Notes: generated by a model not told the origin, from the sequence alone. A stretch of 51,009 bases of DNA from Prosthecobacter debontii (GCA_945873125.1 CAMCBV010000022.1:1-51009), one strand, 5' to 3'; numbered from the stretch's first letter, positions 36,951-46,510 are shown. Program-made: numbers and translations.

Positions 36951-37853
36951 TTACCACTCTATCCCAACGCCTTCTTCGGGAATGAGAACCCTATCGCTGA
37001 TCCCGAGGCGTTCCGCTTCTGTTAGAAGCCGCTCGACCGGTTCGTGCAGGGCTTCGTTGCCCAAGGGAAAAGTGCCGTAATGCATGGGGATCATGATTTT
37101 TGCGCCGAGATCAGCGAAGGCGCGGACGGCTTGTTCGGGATTCATGTGGACGTCGCGTCCGCTGGGGGATTCGTAGGCGCCGATCGGCATCAGGGCGACA
37201 TCGATGTCATGGCGTTTACCGATTTCCGTGAAGCCCTCGAAGTAGGTGCTGTCACCGCAGTGGAACACGCTTTTGCCTGAGGATTTGACGATGTAGCCGC
37301 CATAATCCCGATGGGTGTCGTGAACATAACGCGCGCCCCAGTGATGACAGGGCGTGTGAATGATTTCCATGCCTTTCACATCCAGTTCGTCCCAGATGTT
37401 GACCTCGTGGATCTCGGGGAAACCGAGTTTTTTGACCAGCGATGCACTGCCTTTGGGAACGACAATGCCGTTGCTGGCTTGAAGGATTTTCAAGCTGGGT
37501 TTGTGCAAGTGATCGAAATGGGCGTGAGTGACGAGCACCAGATCGACTTCAGGGATGTCTTTCAAACGAAACCCAGGATGCCGCTGGCGTTTCACCGGGC
37601 CGTGCCATTTTGCCCAGTTGGGATCGACCAACACCGAGTGCCCGGCAAACTGGAGAAAAAATGACGCATGACCGATCCACGTGACACGTACGCGATCTTC
37701 GGCTGGTGGGGTGAGGATAGGCTCGAGAATCGTGCCCCCCATCTTTTTGAACATACCCGGAACAACGTGATGCCTGAGGAATTTCGCATTACGCCCAGGC
37801 CAACCTTTCTGAGGCGAGAGGCCGGAGTATGTGTTGCCGTTGGGTTTTTTCAT
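36951..37853 (-). CDS. MBL-fold metallo-hydrolase (UlaG/NAPE-PLD-like)
   Basis: A 300-residue metallo-beta-lactamase-fold enzyme. Metal ligands are in WIGHASFFLQ, THAHFDHLHKPS (H-x-H-x-D-H), CHHWGAR, FHCGDSTYF and MIPMHYGTF. The combination resembles the group of N-acyl-phosphatidylethanolamine phospholipase D and L-ascorbate lactonase (UlaG). No sugar-uptake genes are nearby, so an ascorbate role is not supported. It follows pyrF on the same strand after 15 bp. Confidence 0.85.
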   Translation of the reverse strand: MKKPNGNTYSGLSPQKGWPGRNAKFLRHHVVPGMFKKMGGTILEPILTPPAEDRVRVTWIGHASFFLQFAGHSVLVDPNWAKWHGPVKRQRHPGFRLKDIPEVDLVLVTHAHFDHLHKPSLKILQASNGIVVPKGSASLVKKLGFPEIHEVNIWDELDVKGMEIIHTPCHHWGARYVHDTHRDYGGYIVKSSGKSVFHCGDSTYFEGFTEIGKRHDIDVALMPIGAYESPSGRDVHMNPEQAVRAFADLGAKIMIPMHYGTFPLGNEALHEPVERLLTEAERLGISDRVLIPEEGVGIEW

Positions 37854-37868
37854 AACGAATGGATTACC

Positions 37869-38648
37869 CTAAGCGCTTTGGTAGCCGAGTGCAATTTTCT
37901 CCATCCAGAATTTTGCACGTTCGCGGAAGCTCATGCCGTCTTGGGCGTAGAGGATCCCACGTGAAACGTTGATGACATCAGGAGCGCTGCGGCCTGCGGC
38001 AGCGAGGGCCCCGAGATCGCCACCCTGCGCGCCGAGACCGGGAACCAGCAGCGGCGCGTCCGGCATTTTCGGCAAGACGCTTTCTGAATTCGTCAGCCCC
38101 ACGACATAGCCGACATCGGTCACACGACCTTCGGATTTTGCGCGTTCTCCGAGAGCAGTGACAAGCTCGAACACCTTGCGTCCGTCTTTGAGATCCTGTT
38201 GTTGGAAATCCGCAGTACCGGCATTCGATGTCACGGCGAGGAGGTAAACCGCTTTGCCGGCGTAATCGAGAAATGGCTCGATGGAATCATACCCGAGGAA
38301 AGGGTTCAGTGTTACCGCATCGACATTCCAGCCATTGAAATATCCCTGCGCATAGTATTTCTGGGTCTCGCCGATGTCGCTGCGTTTCGCATCGAGAATG
38401 ATGGGGATATGGCTGGGGATTTGTTTGAGAATTTCCTCAAGCACGCGAATTCCGGAAATCCCCATTGCTTCGAAGTATGCCATGTTCGGTTTGAACGCAG
38501 CGGCGTAGTCGGCGGTTTCTTCGATCACGCGGGAGAGGAACTCCTTCGCGGCTTCCGCTCCGCCATCGCCGGGCCTTGGGTCGAGCCCGACACATAATCT
38601 CGATCCGGTGGAAGTGATTTGCTGCTGTAGCTTTTCGTTAAAACGCAT
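37869..38648 (-). CDS. pyrF: Orotidine 5'-phosphate decarboxylase
   Basis: A 259-residue TIM-barrel enzyme that makes UMP from orotidine monophosphate, the last step of pyrimidine synthesis. Key blocks are LCVGLDPRPG, AAFKPNMAYFE, the catalytic IILDAKRSDIGET (Asp-x-Lys-x2-Asp), and VPGLGAQGGDL. The length and the AKRSDIG form put it in the longer, type 2 group. The metallo-hydrolase gene follows closely. Upstream, 38649-38830 shows no gene. Confidence 0.94.
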   Translation of the reverse strand: MRFNEKLQQQITSTGSRLCVGLDPRPGDGGAEAAKEFLSRVIEETADYAAAFKPNMAYFEAMGISGIRVLEEILKQIPSHIPIILDAKRSDIGETQKYYAQGYFNGWNVDAVTLNPFLGYDSIEPFLDYAGKAVYLLAVTSNAGTADFQQQDLKDGRKVFELVTALGERAKSEGRVTDVGYVVGLTNSESVLPKMPDAPLLVPGLGAQGGDLGALAAAGRSAPDVINVSRGILYAQDGMSFRERAKFWMEKIALGYQSA

Positions 38649-38830
38649 GCGCTAGGTTTTGCTGAAAAAAAGCGTTTCGCAATGCAAACCACTAAGTTTC
38701 GGGCAAAGAATTTAACCTGGGATCGGTTGAAGGCGGATAAAGCTGGGGCGACATGTTAAACTGAGAAGATTTTCAACAGTCGACGGCCTTACCCATGAAA
38801 TGATCCTAAATTCACCATAAGTTTCTGAAA

Positions 38831-39268
38831 TCAACGTTCATCTGCGTCCATTTGCGGTTGCCTTTCCGTTTTCCACTCGATCCACGCGATCCAGCCAAGT
38901 GCGGCCAGATAAGCCGCGAATTCCACCGCCTTTCTCCAGTAAGAAATTTTTTCTGCCCCGCCCAGACAACCGCAGCTGATATCGAGCCCGCGCCACCATG
39001 CGGAACCCACGGAAATGACAAACGCCATGACCAAGCCAAACATGATCCACCATGCGCCTTTGCGTAAAATTCCCAGCATGAAGCAGATCCCTGCAACGAC
39101 TTCAAGCCACGGAATGGCGTATCCAGCCAGAGCCGCCATTTGTCCGCTCACGAGACGATAATTTTCAATATCCAACACAAAACGATCCAGCCCGGTGATG
39201 AAAATTTTCAACGCGCCCGCATACACAAACCACGCGCCCATCAGCACTCTTAGAATGAGTGCAAACAT
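38831..39268 (-). CDS. MauE/DoxX-family membrane protein
   Basis: A 145-residue protein with four predicted helices. It starts MFALILRVLMGAWFVYAGALK, the usual opening of MauE/DoxX proteins, and has a Cys pair in SCGCLGG (about residue 100), as in the MauE-like group linked to redox or disulfide chemistry. ATG 39268 is one base after the stop of the DUF2007 gene (TGAGATG), so coupling is likely; upstream in-frame starts overlap that gene. The C-terminal tail is charged. Its partner and role are not evident. Confidence 0.78.
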   Translation of the reverse strand: MFALILRVLMGAWFVYAGALKIFITGLDRFVLDIENYRLVSGQMAALAGYAIPWLEVVAGICFMLGILRKGAWWIMFGLVMAFVISVGSAWWRGLDISCGCLGGAEKISYWRKAVEFAAYLAALGWIAWIEWKTERQPQMDADER

Positions 39269-39269
39269 C

Positions 39270-39623
39270 TCAGATTTCCGGGTCGGTATCATGTGGGTCA
39301 TCAGCTTTGGATTTTCTCCCAAATAGCATCACGGGAAAACCAAAAAAAAGCGACGCCAAAGCCATGATCGGCCAAGCGCGGACGGGCGGCTCGACGAAAG
39401 GAGCTGATTTCATCGATTTGTCGTATTCCACATACAGCGCCTCCGCTTGCTCCACATCCTCATCTGCAACCACGACCCGTATTCCGCCAAGCGCCTGGGT
39501 ATGAGCCCAGAACCACTGCGAAACATGCTCATCGTAAATATACGATGCGATCCCCTGCGATTCCAAAAACGAGCGGAACAAATACGCATCCTCGCTTTTA
39601 ATAAATTTCGCAATGGTGATCAT
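39270..39623 (-). CDS. DUF2007-domain protein with a C-terminal membrane helix
   Basis: A 117-residue protein. Residues 1-68 match the DUF2007 putative signal-transducing domain: a small alpha-beta fold with SEDAYLFRSFLESQGI, an aromatic middle, and GGIRVVVADEDVEQAEAL. A single hydrophobic helix follows at about 83-101, then a short acidic tail. The domain is related to PII-like and ACT-like folds, but its ligand is not known. It is translationally linked to the MauE/DoxX-like gene, so the two may form a membrane unit. Confidence 0.8.
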   Translation of the reverse strand: MITIAKFIKSEDAYLFRSFLESQGIASYIYDEHVSQWFWAHTQALGGIRVVVADEDVEQAEALYVEYDKSMKSAPFVEPPVRAWPIMALASLFFGFPVMLFGRKSKADDPHDTDPEI

Positions 39624-39936
39624 GGTTGCCTTGGCGATGATGATTTACAATAAGGCACATGCCCTTGCTCATCCCTTCTTTTTTTCTGGCTCGGCGGATT
39701 CGGTGAAAACCCATGTGCCCACCGGGAAACCCATTAAAAAAGCTTTCATGTTCGGAATCCTACACAGCTGGAGCTTGATGACAACAGGGTTTGCCATTCC
39801 TGACTTTTGTCTGCTACCACACCGCTGATCAAAAGTTTCGCGGCTGTCTCAAATCAGCGGATGCATATGCCTTGGTATCCGCGGGCTGTTCCCGATGCTG
39901 GACAAATCGCAATCCGTCCACGAACATCCCCGCCCG
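39624..39936. other. 313-bp divergent intergenic region before valS
   Basis: I see no gene here. CCGCTGAT (39822-39829) and ATCAGCGG (39853-39860) form an 8-bp inverted repeat with a 23-base loop about 77 bp before valS, which might sit in the valS leader. There is no T-box sequence and no terminator-like T-run. Confidence 0.5.
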
Positions 39937-42621
39937 ATGTCCGAGTTAGCGAAAGCGTATGAGCCACAAGCCGTGGAGGAGAAATGGTATGCCGCCTGGT
40001 TGGCAGCCGATTGTTTCCATGCCGATGAATCTTCTGAAAAGGAGGCTTATTCTATTGTCATTCCGCCGCCAAACGTCACCGGCATTCTTCATCTTGGACA
40101 TGTCCTGAACAACGCCATCCAAGATATTCTCGCCCGCCGCGCCCGCCAAGAGGGCAAAGAAGTTCTTTGGCTTCCCGGCACCGATCATGCCGGCATCGCA
40201 ACCCAAGCAAAAGTCGAGCGCGAGCTGCGCGAAAAAGAAGGAAAGACCCGCCGCGACCTTGGCCGAGACGCGTTTCTCGAACGTGTCTGGGACTTCAAAA
40301 ACACCCACGGTGACATCATCATCAAACAGCTTAAACGACTCGGCTGCTCCTGCGATTGGTCGCGCGAGCGCTTCACGATGGACCCGCAATACACCCGATG
40401 GGTTAGCCAGGTTTTTGTCGATCTCTTCAACGAAGGCCTGATCTACCGCGGCAAGCGTATGGTCAACTGGTGCCCTGTTTCTCTCACCGCCCTTTCCGAC
40501 GAGGAAGTGATCATGAAGCCCTCGCGCTCCAAACTTTTCACGATGAAATACGAACTTGCCGATCACCCAGGCGAGTTCATCGAAATCTCCACCACCCGCC
40601 CTGAAACCTTGATGGCGGACGTCGCGATCGCGGTGCATCCCAAGCATCCGAAATACGCGAAGTGGATAGGTAAAATGGTGAAACGTCCTTTCCCCGAAGC
40701 TCTCATTCCCATCATTGGCGACGAGGCAGTGGATTTGGAATTCGGCACCGGCGCGCTGAAAATCACCCCGGCTCATGACAAGGTCGATTTTGAAATCGGC
40801 CTCAAGCACGGCCTTGATATCGTTGACACCCTCCATCCCGACGGACGCATCAACTGCCCCGCCTGCCCGGACCTCGATGGGCTGGATCGATTTGTCGCCC
40901 GCCGCAAGGCTGCCGCGAAACTGGAGGAAATGGGCCTCCTGATCGGCGTCGAGGAATATGAAAACAACGTGGGTTACTCCGAGCGCGCCGATGTGCCGAT
41001 CGAACCGCGCATTTCCATGCAGTGGTTCCTGCGCTATCCGAAAATCAAGGAATCCACGGATGCCGTTGCCTCGGGTGAGATCCGTTTTCGTCCTGAGCGC
41101 TGGGCGAAAACCTATGCTCATTGGATGGAAAATCTCCAGGATTGGTGCATTAGTCGTCAGCTCTGGTGGGGACATCAAATCCCTGTATGGTATCGCAAGG
41201 ACAAATTCGATTCCCTCAAGAATGCCGAGTCCCTCGAAACGAAAGACGCCGCTGCCGGAGACATCTACGTCGGCGTTGAGCCGCCAGCCCAAGGCGATTG
41301 GATCCGTGACGAAGACGTCATGGACACATGGTTCTCCTCATGGCTCTGGCCGTTTGCTACGATGTCTGACGTAGGTGAAAATTCCGCTACGCTGAAGAAA
41401 TTTTATCCTACTACGGATCTAGTAACTGGCCCGGACATTATCTTCTTCTGGGTGGCGCGCATGATCATGGCTGGTTATCGCTTTGCCGGTGGCTTGCCGT
41501 TTAAAAACGTTTATTTCACATCCATCATCCGTGATCTCAAAGGCCGCAAGATGAGCAAGTCTTTGGGCAACTCACCGGACCCCATTGACCTCATGGACAA
41601 GTTCGGCGCCGACGGGCTTCGCTTCGGCCTGATGCGCATCGCTCCGGTTGGTGCTGATGTCCGCTTTGATGAATCATCCGTTGAGGAAGGACGGAACTTT
41701 GCCAACAAGCTCTACAACGCTTGTCGTTTCCGTCAGATGGACGGCAACGAGTTCGCGCCGCTTCCAAGCGTGCATGGGCTGCCAGTCTATCATGTTTTGG
41801 TCATGTCGAAACTCGACCAACTCGCCAACGATCTCGTTGGGATTTACGCTGAATATCGTTTCGGCGAGATCGCGCAGCGCCTCTATGAATTTCTTTGGAA
41901 TGACTTCTGCGATAAATGGCTGGAAGCCGTGAAAGCAGATCTCCGCGAATCCGCCACAGCAGAAGCCCGCGCCGCCGCGCTTGGCACATTTGATGCCGTG
42001 ATGAGTCGCTATCTCCAGTTGTTGCATCCTTATATGCCCCACGTTACCGAGGAACTTTCCGAGCGGATGAATTATGTTTCGGCTGGCGAGTTTTTGATGA
42101 AAAAATCCCTGCCAGACAAACCGCTGCTCGCAGGGCTCCCCGCCGCAGAACTTGAAGCCGCACAGAAGCAAGCCGCCGCGATTTACGAGACGGCTGGCCG
42201 TCTCCGCAACCTCAAGGCTGAATACAACCTAGGCTCACGCAAAGACGTGCGTTTCGTCATGAAAGGTTCGGTCGATTGGCTTTCGAACGAACTCAATGTC
42301 CTAGCCCTCCTCGCCGGATCTGCGGAGATTCTGGCAGATGATGCTTATGAGGCCCCAAAAGGAACTCCGGCCGCCGTGACACCCGTTGGCGAGGCATACA
42401 TGCCGATGGAGGGCTTGATCGACGTTGGAGCCGAGCGCACCCGAATTTCAAAAGAAATCGAGAAGATGGAGCTTGAGGTGAAAAAATCCGAAGGCAAACT
42501 CGGCAATGCGTCGTTTGTGGATCGGGCTCCGCCAGAGGTGGTGGTTCAGGAAAAACAACGTCTCGAAGATTGGAAAACCAAACTCACCCAATTGGGGGAA
42601 ATGCTTGCGGCTCTGAAATAA
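39937..42621 (+). CDS. valS: Valyl-tRNA synthetase
   Basis: An 894-residue class I synthetase. The start at 39937 gives MSELAKAYEPQAVEEKWY, the normal opening; ATG 39895 would add 14 residues. The HIGH motif is HLGH in PPPNVTGILHLGHVLN, KMSKS is in GRKMSKSLGN, and the editing domain has STTRPETLMADVAIAVHP. The C-terminal coiled-coil arm that grips tRNA-Val is present (about 825-890). A four-cysteine zinc site is not obvious, though NCPACPDLDG sits in the middle region. It is followed three bases later by an HhH/zinc-ribbon gene. Confidence 0.96.
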   Translation: MSELAKAYEPQAVEEKWYAAWLAADCFHADESSEKEAYSIVIPPPNVTGILHLGHVLNNAIQDILARRARQEGKEVLWLPGTDHAGIATQAKVERELREKEGKTRRDLGRDAFLERVWDFKNTHGDIIIKQLKRLGCSCDWSRERFTMDPQYTRWVSQVFVDLFNEGLIYRGKRMVNWCPVSLTALSDEEVIMKPSRSKLFTMKYELADHPGEFIEISTTRPETLMADVAIAVHPKHPKYAKWIGKMVKRPFPEALIPIIGDEAVDLEFGTGALKITPAHDKVDFEIGLKHGLDIVDTLHPDGRINCPACPDLDGLDRFVARRKAAAKLEEMGLLIGVEEYENNVGYSERADVPIEPRISMQWFLRYPKIKESTDAVASGEIRFRPERWAKTYAHWMENLQDWCISRQLWWGHQIPVWYRKDKFDSLKNAESLETKDAAAGDIYVGVEPPAQGDWIRDEDVMDTWFSSWLWPFATMSDVGENSATLKKFYPTTDLVTGPDIIFFWVARMIMAGYRFAGGLPFKNVYFTSIIRDLKGRKMSKSLGNSPDPIDLMDKFGADGLRFGLMRIAPVGADVRFDESSVEEGRNFANKLYNACRFRQMDGNEFAPLPSVHGLPVYHVLVMSKLDQLANDLVGIYAEYRFGEIAQRLYEFLWNDFCDKWLEAVKADLRESATAEARAAALGTFDAVMSRYLQLLHPYMPHVTEELSERMNYVSAGEFLMKKSLPDKPLLAGLPAAELEAAQKQAAAIYETAGRLRNLKAEYNLGSRKDVRFVMKGSVDWLSNELNVLALLAGSAEILADDAYEAPKGTPAAVTPVGEAYMPMEGLIDVGAERTRISKEIEKMELEVKKSEGKLGNASFVDRAPPEVVVQEKQRLEDWKTKLTQLGEMLAALK

Positions 42622-42624
42622 GCT

Positions 42625-43680
42625 ATGCTTGAAATCAAGGAAATCCCGGGAATCGATTCCAACGCCGCCGCGCTGCTGGATATGGCAGGGATTCGCGATG
42701 CCAAGCATCTGGGCGGACAAAATGCAGAAAAACTGTTAGAAAAGCTCAGGCAGGCAAATGAGATATTTCATTTCGCGGGCGGAGTGCCGGATCAAGCCAT
42801 ATTGGAGACTTGGATTCAAAACGCCATCCTCGCGGCCAGTCATGGCAAGGGTCAGTTCAAAAGCCCGTCTCTTGAAGCGGCAGTTAATTACGAAGGCATC
42901 GCACAAGTTCTTGAAATGCTCGTCGCCTCCCCTTGTGCGATTCCGCTGCCTGGAAAGTTTTTGGCGGAGAAAAAAATCCGAGTTTCCGATATACCTGCCG
43001 GCTTGTTGTTGAACCGGTATTCCGGTGATTTGGATCTCCGTATCGTCAATCCGGAGCTTCTCCAAAGCGATTTGCCAAAGCGCCGGCAAGCGGAGCCGAC
43101 AAAGCCCGATCAAAGGATCCAAGAGAAAATTTTTGACGCGGCGGCTGTCCAAACCATCCGGCCGTATGTCGCTTCGGTTCATCGGGTTGTTGATTTCAAG
43201 CAAGGCCAGCCAGACGACAGGGTTGCCTTGATCCGTACTCCACTGGAATCCACCAATCGTGGTAAACCTGCAAATTCTCGGTGGTTTGTGCGGGGTATTT
43301 TACATCCCCATCCATGGCGTCTGCGCATGGGCGCATTTTTCACCCTGATACTTTCCCCTTTGTTGCCGATTTCGGTCATGTCTGGGGTTTTACTCCTCCT
43401 CTCCTCGGTTTATCCGGGGTCTTTTTCCTGGGTTCCCAAAGGGTTGATCGCGTTCCCAATCGCGCTACCCGTCATCGGCCTCGGTTATCTTTTTTGGGGA
43501 ATGGGCGGAAAATGCCGCGTTTGTGGCCAGAAAATTTTCATCCATAAAAAGGCACTGAAGCATGGCAAGGCGCATCGGTTTTTACGCATGGGCTTCATCG
43601 TGCCACTTAGTATTCACTTGTTGTTGTTCAGTTGGTTCAGGTGCTCTGCTTGTGGCACACCGGTTCGTTTGAAAAAATAA
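42625..43680 (+). CDS. Helix-hairpin-helix, membrane and split zinc-ribbon protein
   Basis: A 351-residue protein with three parts. Residues 1-75 look like a DUF4332-type helix-hairpin-helix domain (EIPGIDSNAAALLDMAGI). The middle (about 85-215) is of unknown type. The C-terminal 120 residues contain three hydrophobic segments and two Cys pairs, CRVCGQ and CSACGT, that flank a membrane helix and could form one zinc ribbon. I do not recognise the whole architecture. It lies three bases after valS and three bases before the next lipoprotein gene, so it is probably in one transcript with both. Confidence 0.7.
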   Translation: MLEIKEIPGIDSNAAALLDMAGIRDAKHLGGQNAEKLLEKLRQANEIFHFAGGVPDQAILETWIQNAILAASHGKGQFKSPSLEAAVNYEGIAQVLEMLVASPCAIPLPGKFLAEKKIRVSDIPAGLLLNRYSGDLDLRIVNPELLQSDLPKRRQAEPTKPDQRIQEKIFDAAAVQTIRPYVASVHRVVDFKQGQPDDRVALIRTPLESTNRGKPANSRWFVRGILHPHPWRLRMGAFFTLILSPLLPISVMSGVLLLLSSVYPGSFSWVPKGLIAFPIALPVIGLGYLFWGMGGKCRVCGQKIFIHKKALKHGKAHRFLRMGFIVPLSIHLLLFSWFRCSACGTPVRLKK

Positions 43681-43683
43681 ACC

Positions 43684-44616
43684 ATGCCGAATCATCACAG
43701 AAACCTCCGTGTCATTGTCACATGCCTGGTGTTAGGCAGTTGTGCGGACGAGAGCGGATTTCGTATTGAGCAGCCTCAGATTCCAGAAGGATTGCCTCAA
43801 ACTGCACCGCCGGAAACGGCAGGAACGGTCGAAACTGAAGGAACAGCGGTCAATCCGGGAGGCAACGTCGGGCCTCGGCAGCTGAATTACACGCCGGAAG
43901 AGGATATCTCTTGGACCGATCCGGATCGTCCGGATGCGGGTATTCCGGAGCTGGAGACCTTGATGGCGGCTCCAAAGCGCGGGCCTTGGGAAGAGAGCGA
44001 AACGATCGCCCGACAAACCGCTGCGCGCGAAGGCAAGCCCATCCTCATATGGTTTACGGACTCCTCCATGAGTCCGGCATGCAAAGCCCTTTCCGAAGAA
44101 CTTTTCGCGACCCAGTCATTTGGAACATGGGCGGAAAAAAACGTGGTGCGGTTGCGGGTGGATTCCTCGATTGCCGTGGACGATCCGAATCTTTCTTTGG
44201 GCGAAAAAATCAGCCGTCAAGCCGAGCTCAGGAGTTATGTGCAGCGACTCAAGAAACGCTACAAAGTGTCAGGGCATCCGACCTTGCTGATGCTGAATCC
44301 GAGTGGCGAGGTGCTTTGGAAGGACAGCGGATACAAGCGTGGCCAGGCGGATTTCGTTTGGGGTTTGATCAAGCAAGCCGTTGTCGTGACGGCCGGTCAG
44401 TATCAGGAATGGCGCAAAAACCTGGAATCGAAAGGCTACCGTGAGTGGCAGGGCTCAAACGGCCGGGAAGTTTTCGCCAAGCTTTTGACGTATTCCAAAG
44501 GAGACTTGCTGCTCATCGAGCCCGGTGGAGAGCGCTATAAAACTAACGAATCCCGGCTTTCCAAGAAAGACCGGAAATGGATAGCAGAACAAAAATCACT
44601 ACGCGGAATCGAATGA
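43684..44616 (+). CDS. Lipoprotein with thioredoxin-like and SHD1-like domains
   Basis: A 310-residue exported protein with a lipobox (LVLGSC, Cys at about residue 20). A Pro/Thr/Glu-rich linker runs to about 90. A thioredoxin-like domain follows (about 95-235), starting KPILIWFTDSSMSPAC: the usual CxxC is reduced to a single Cys, so ordinary disulfide reduction is unlikely. HPTLLMLNPSG carries the cis-proline. The end (about 250-305, YREWQGSNGREVFAKLL... RLSKKDRKWI) resembles an SHD1 domain, common in Planctomycetes and Verrucomicrobia. Its stop overlaps the next start (ATGA). Confidence 0.75.
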   Translation: MPNHHRNLRVIVTCLVLGSCADESGFRIEQPQIPEGLPQTAPPETAGTVETEGTAVNPGGNVGPRQLNYTPEEDISWTDPDRPDAGIPELETLMAAPKRGPWEESETIARQTAAREGKPILIWFTDSSMSPACKALSEELFATQSFGTWAEKNVVRLRVDSSIAVDDPNLSLGEKISRQAELRSYVQRLKKRYKVSGHPTLLMLNPSGEVLWKDSGYKRGQADFVWGLIKQAVVVTAGQYQEWRKNLESKGYREWQGSNGREVFAKLLTYSKGDLLLIEPGGERYKTNESRLSKKDRKWIAEQKSLRGIE

Positions 44617-45362
44617 TGCGGATGGATTTTTTCAAGGCATCCATCTTGTTCTTGGCGAGCGCTTCGCTGATCTCTTGTGCTTGCCGAACCCGAACTCCCG
44701 AGGCGGCGTTACGCACGGCGCAATCCTACGCCGATCTTGAATGGGTGCCCCAAGCGCGACACATCCGGCACGGCAAGGACAAGAAAGGCGTGACCGTGCA
44801 TACGCCAGACTCAAGCCTCAAGGATCATGGCGACGATCGTGGTTGGTGGAAGCCCGGGGTTCCTGCCCAAGGCATGGCCTACAAATGGGGTGGTTTCGAT
44901 ACCCCGGAAACGTTTCTTGATGGTCTTCGAAAGGGCAAAAAAGCCGGTGATATCGCCAACCCTTACAAGATACTTCTCGATGATGCGGCTGTGAGTCAGG
45001 GCAGCGTTGGCATTGATTGTTCCGGCTTCGTCTCGCGCTGCTGGGGCCTTTGCAAACCCGTTTCAACCAGAGATATGCCTTCGATTTGTTATCCCGTTTC
45101 TTGGGAAGAATTGAAAACGGGAGACATCCTGCTCAAGAGCGGTCACGTCGTCTTGTTTGTCGCCCGCAGGGAAAACGTCATCATTGGATACGAATCCGGG
45201 GCATTCCCGACGTGGCGCGTGCGGCGCTTTGCGATGACGGTCGGATACATGAAGCGTGACGGTTACGCCCCATGGCGCTACCGGCACATGGCGGAGCCTA
45301 AAGAATCCGTCGAGCTACCTCTCGGTGAGATCCAATTGTGTCGCCCGGATGACAGGCTATGA
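44613..45362 (+). CDS. NlpC/P60-like lipoprotein hydrolase
   Basis: A 249-residue exported protein. The start at 44613 overlaps the previous stop and gives a signal with a lipobox (ASLISC). The catalytic Cys of the NlpC/P60 fold is in GIDCSGFVSRCWGL (about 140), and the His is in KTGDILLKSGHVVLFV (about 190). These enzymes cut peptide bonds in cell-wall stem peptides; here a periplasmic location on a lipid anchor is expected. The substrate is inferred only. Its 3' end overlaps the convergent P450 gene by six bases. Confidence 0.8.
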   Translation: MMRMDFFKASILFLASASLISCACRTRTPEAALRTAQSYADLEWVPQARHIRHGKDKKGVTVHTPDSSLKDHGDDRGWWKPGVPAQGMAYKWGGFDTPETFLDGLRKGKKAGDIANPYKILLDDAAVSQGSVGIDCSGFVSRCWGLCKPVSTRDMPSICYPVSWEELKTGDILLKSGHVVLFVARRENVIIGYESGAFPTWRVRRFAMTVGYMKRDGYAPWRYRHMAEPKESVELPLGEIQLCRPDDRL

Positions 45363-46505
45363 TTCCATTCTAACAACCAGCCGCTCGTAGCCGATCCGGC
45401 GTTGAAAATCAGTCGTCGTCTCGATGTTCGGAGTTTCTTCCAGGATGGTGATTTTGGAAACCGTGTTAGCAATTTGTTTGAGAAGCTCGCGGATGATGAG
45501 GCGCGCATGAAATGCGCCGAGGCAGAAATGATCGCCCGCGCCGAAGGCGATGTGCGGATTGGGTTTGCGATCGAGCCGCACTTCATCGGGTTGCGGGAAC
45601 GCGGCAGGGTCCCGGTTCGCCGATGCCCAGCCGAGCGAGACTCTTCCGTTTGCGGGAACTTTTATGCCGTGAACATCCGTCGCCACCGGACAGACCCGGC
45701 CAATGTGAGTGAGCGGTGAAACCACGCGGAAAAATTCCTCGGCCGCGAGCACGGCTCGTTTCGGATCGGCGCGAAGGAATGCGATGGCCTCGGGATGTTG
45801 CGCCAGATAAGCGATGACCGATGTGATCGTATGAATCACCGTATCGCGCCCCCCGGCGAATGTCAGGTTCGCGAACCCGGCCATTTCATCTCGCGTCAAC
45901 CTTCTTCCTTGAAATTCCGCTTGGGTCAGAGCGGAGAAAAAATCCGTTTCCGGATTGAGTGCTGCGCGATCCAGTTGTTTTGCGATATAAGCATCGACCG
46001 CAGTTTCGTTAGAATTTCCATCGATGAGATTGTGAAACACATGGGTTCCCCAAGCGATCCATTCATCCGCCTCCGATTCCGGAAGGCCGAGCAAATGCGC
46101 GAGTGCTTTGGATTGCAGCGGCACGGCAAATTCACTGACCGCTTCGAACGAGCTTTCCTTACGCGCGCCATCCAAGGTTTTTCCTATCAATGCGGAAATC
46201 TCTGCAGCGAATAACGGGTCGCGTGGTTTTTTGAAAAACGGCTCTACGATTTCGCGATATTCTCCATGCAACGGCGGATCGGTTTCGATCGGCAGCTGGC
46301 GAACTTTGCGCACATGTTCTTCTGAAGGAATCGGCACGCGGAAGGGCGCATCCGAGCTGTATGTTTTCCAATCCTTCGCCGCAGACATCACATCGGCATG
46401 TCGCAGAATCATGGGGATGGCCTCGTTTTGAAAGCGATACGCAGCCACCGGGCAACGCTCGCGTGGTGGCTGAAACGTTTTGTCGTTTTCCAGAGGCTCG
46501 TTCAT
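45357..46505 (-). CDS. Cytochrome P450
   Basis: A 382-residue soluble bacterial P450. The heme-binding loop is FGAGDHFCLGAFHAR with the thiolate Cys, the I-helix has FAGGRDTVIH (the acid/Thr pair is D-T), and the ExxR motif is EEFFR. It begins five bases after the PanB-like gene on the same strand, so the two form an operon. No ferredoxin or reductase gene is nearby. The substrate is unknown; a biosynthetic or modifying role with the PanB-like partner is an inference. Confidence 0.92.
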   Translation of the reverse strand: MNEPLENDKTFQPPRERCPVAAYRFQNEAIPMILRHADVMSAAKDWKTYSSDAPFRVPIPSEEHVRKVRQLPIETDPPLHGEYREIVEPFFKKPRDPLFAAEISALIGKTLDGARKESSFEAVSEFAVPLQSKALAHLLGLPESEADEWIAWGTHVFHNLIDGNSNETAVDAYIAKQLDRAALNPETDFFSALTQAEFQGRRLTRDEMAGFANLTFAGGRDTVIHTITSVIAYLAQHPEAIAFLRADPKRAVLAAEEFFRVVSPLTHIGRVCPVATDVHGIKVPANGRVSLGWASANRDPAAFPQPDEVRLDRKPNPHIAFGAGDHFCLGAFHARLIIRELLKQIANTVSKITILEETPNIETTTDFQRRIGYERLVVRMES

Positions 46506-46510
46506 GAGAT

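Noticed and set aside
39700..39936. T-box or other aminoacyl-tRNA leader before valS
   Set aside because: No T-box consensus, specifier loop or antiterminator is visible, only a weak 8-bp inverted repeat.
39946..41292. Long 448-residue open frame antisense to valS
   Set aside because: It lies wholly within valS, has no family signature, and arises from codon bias on the opposite strand.
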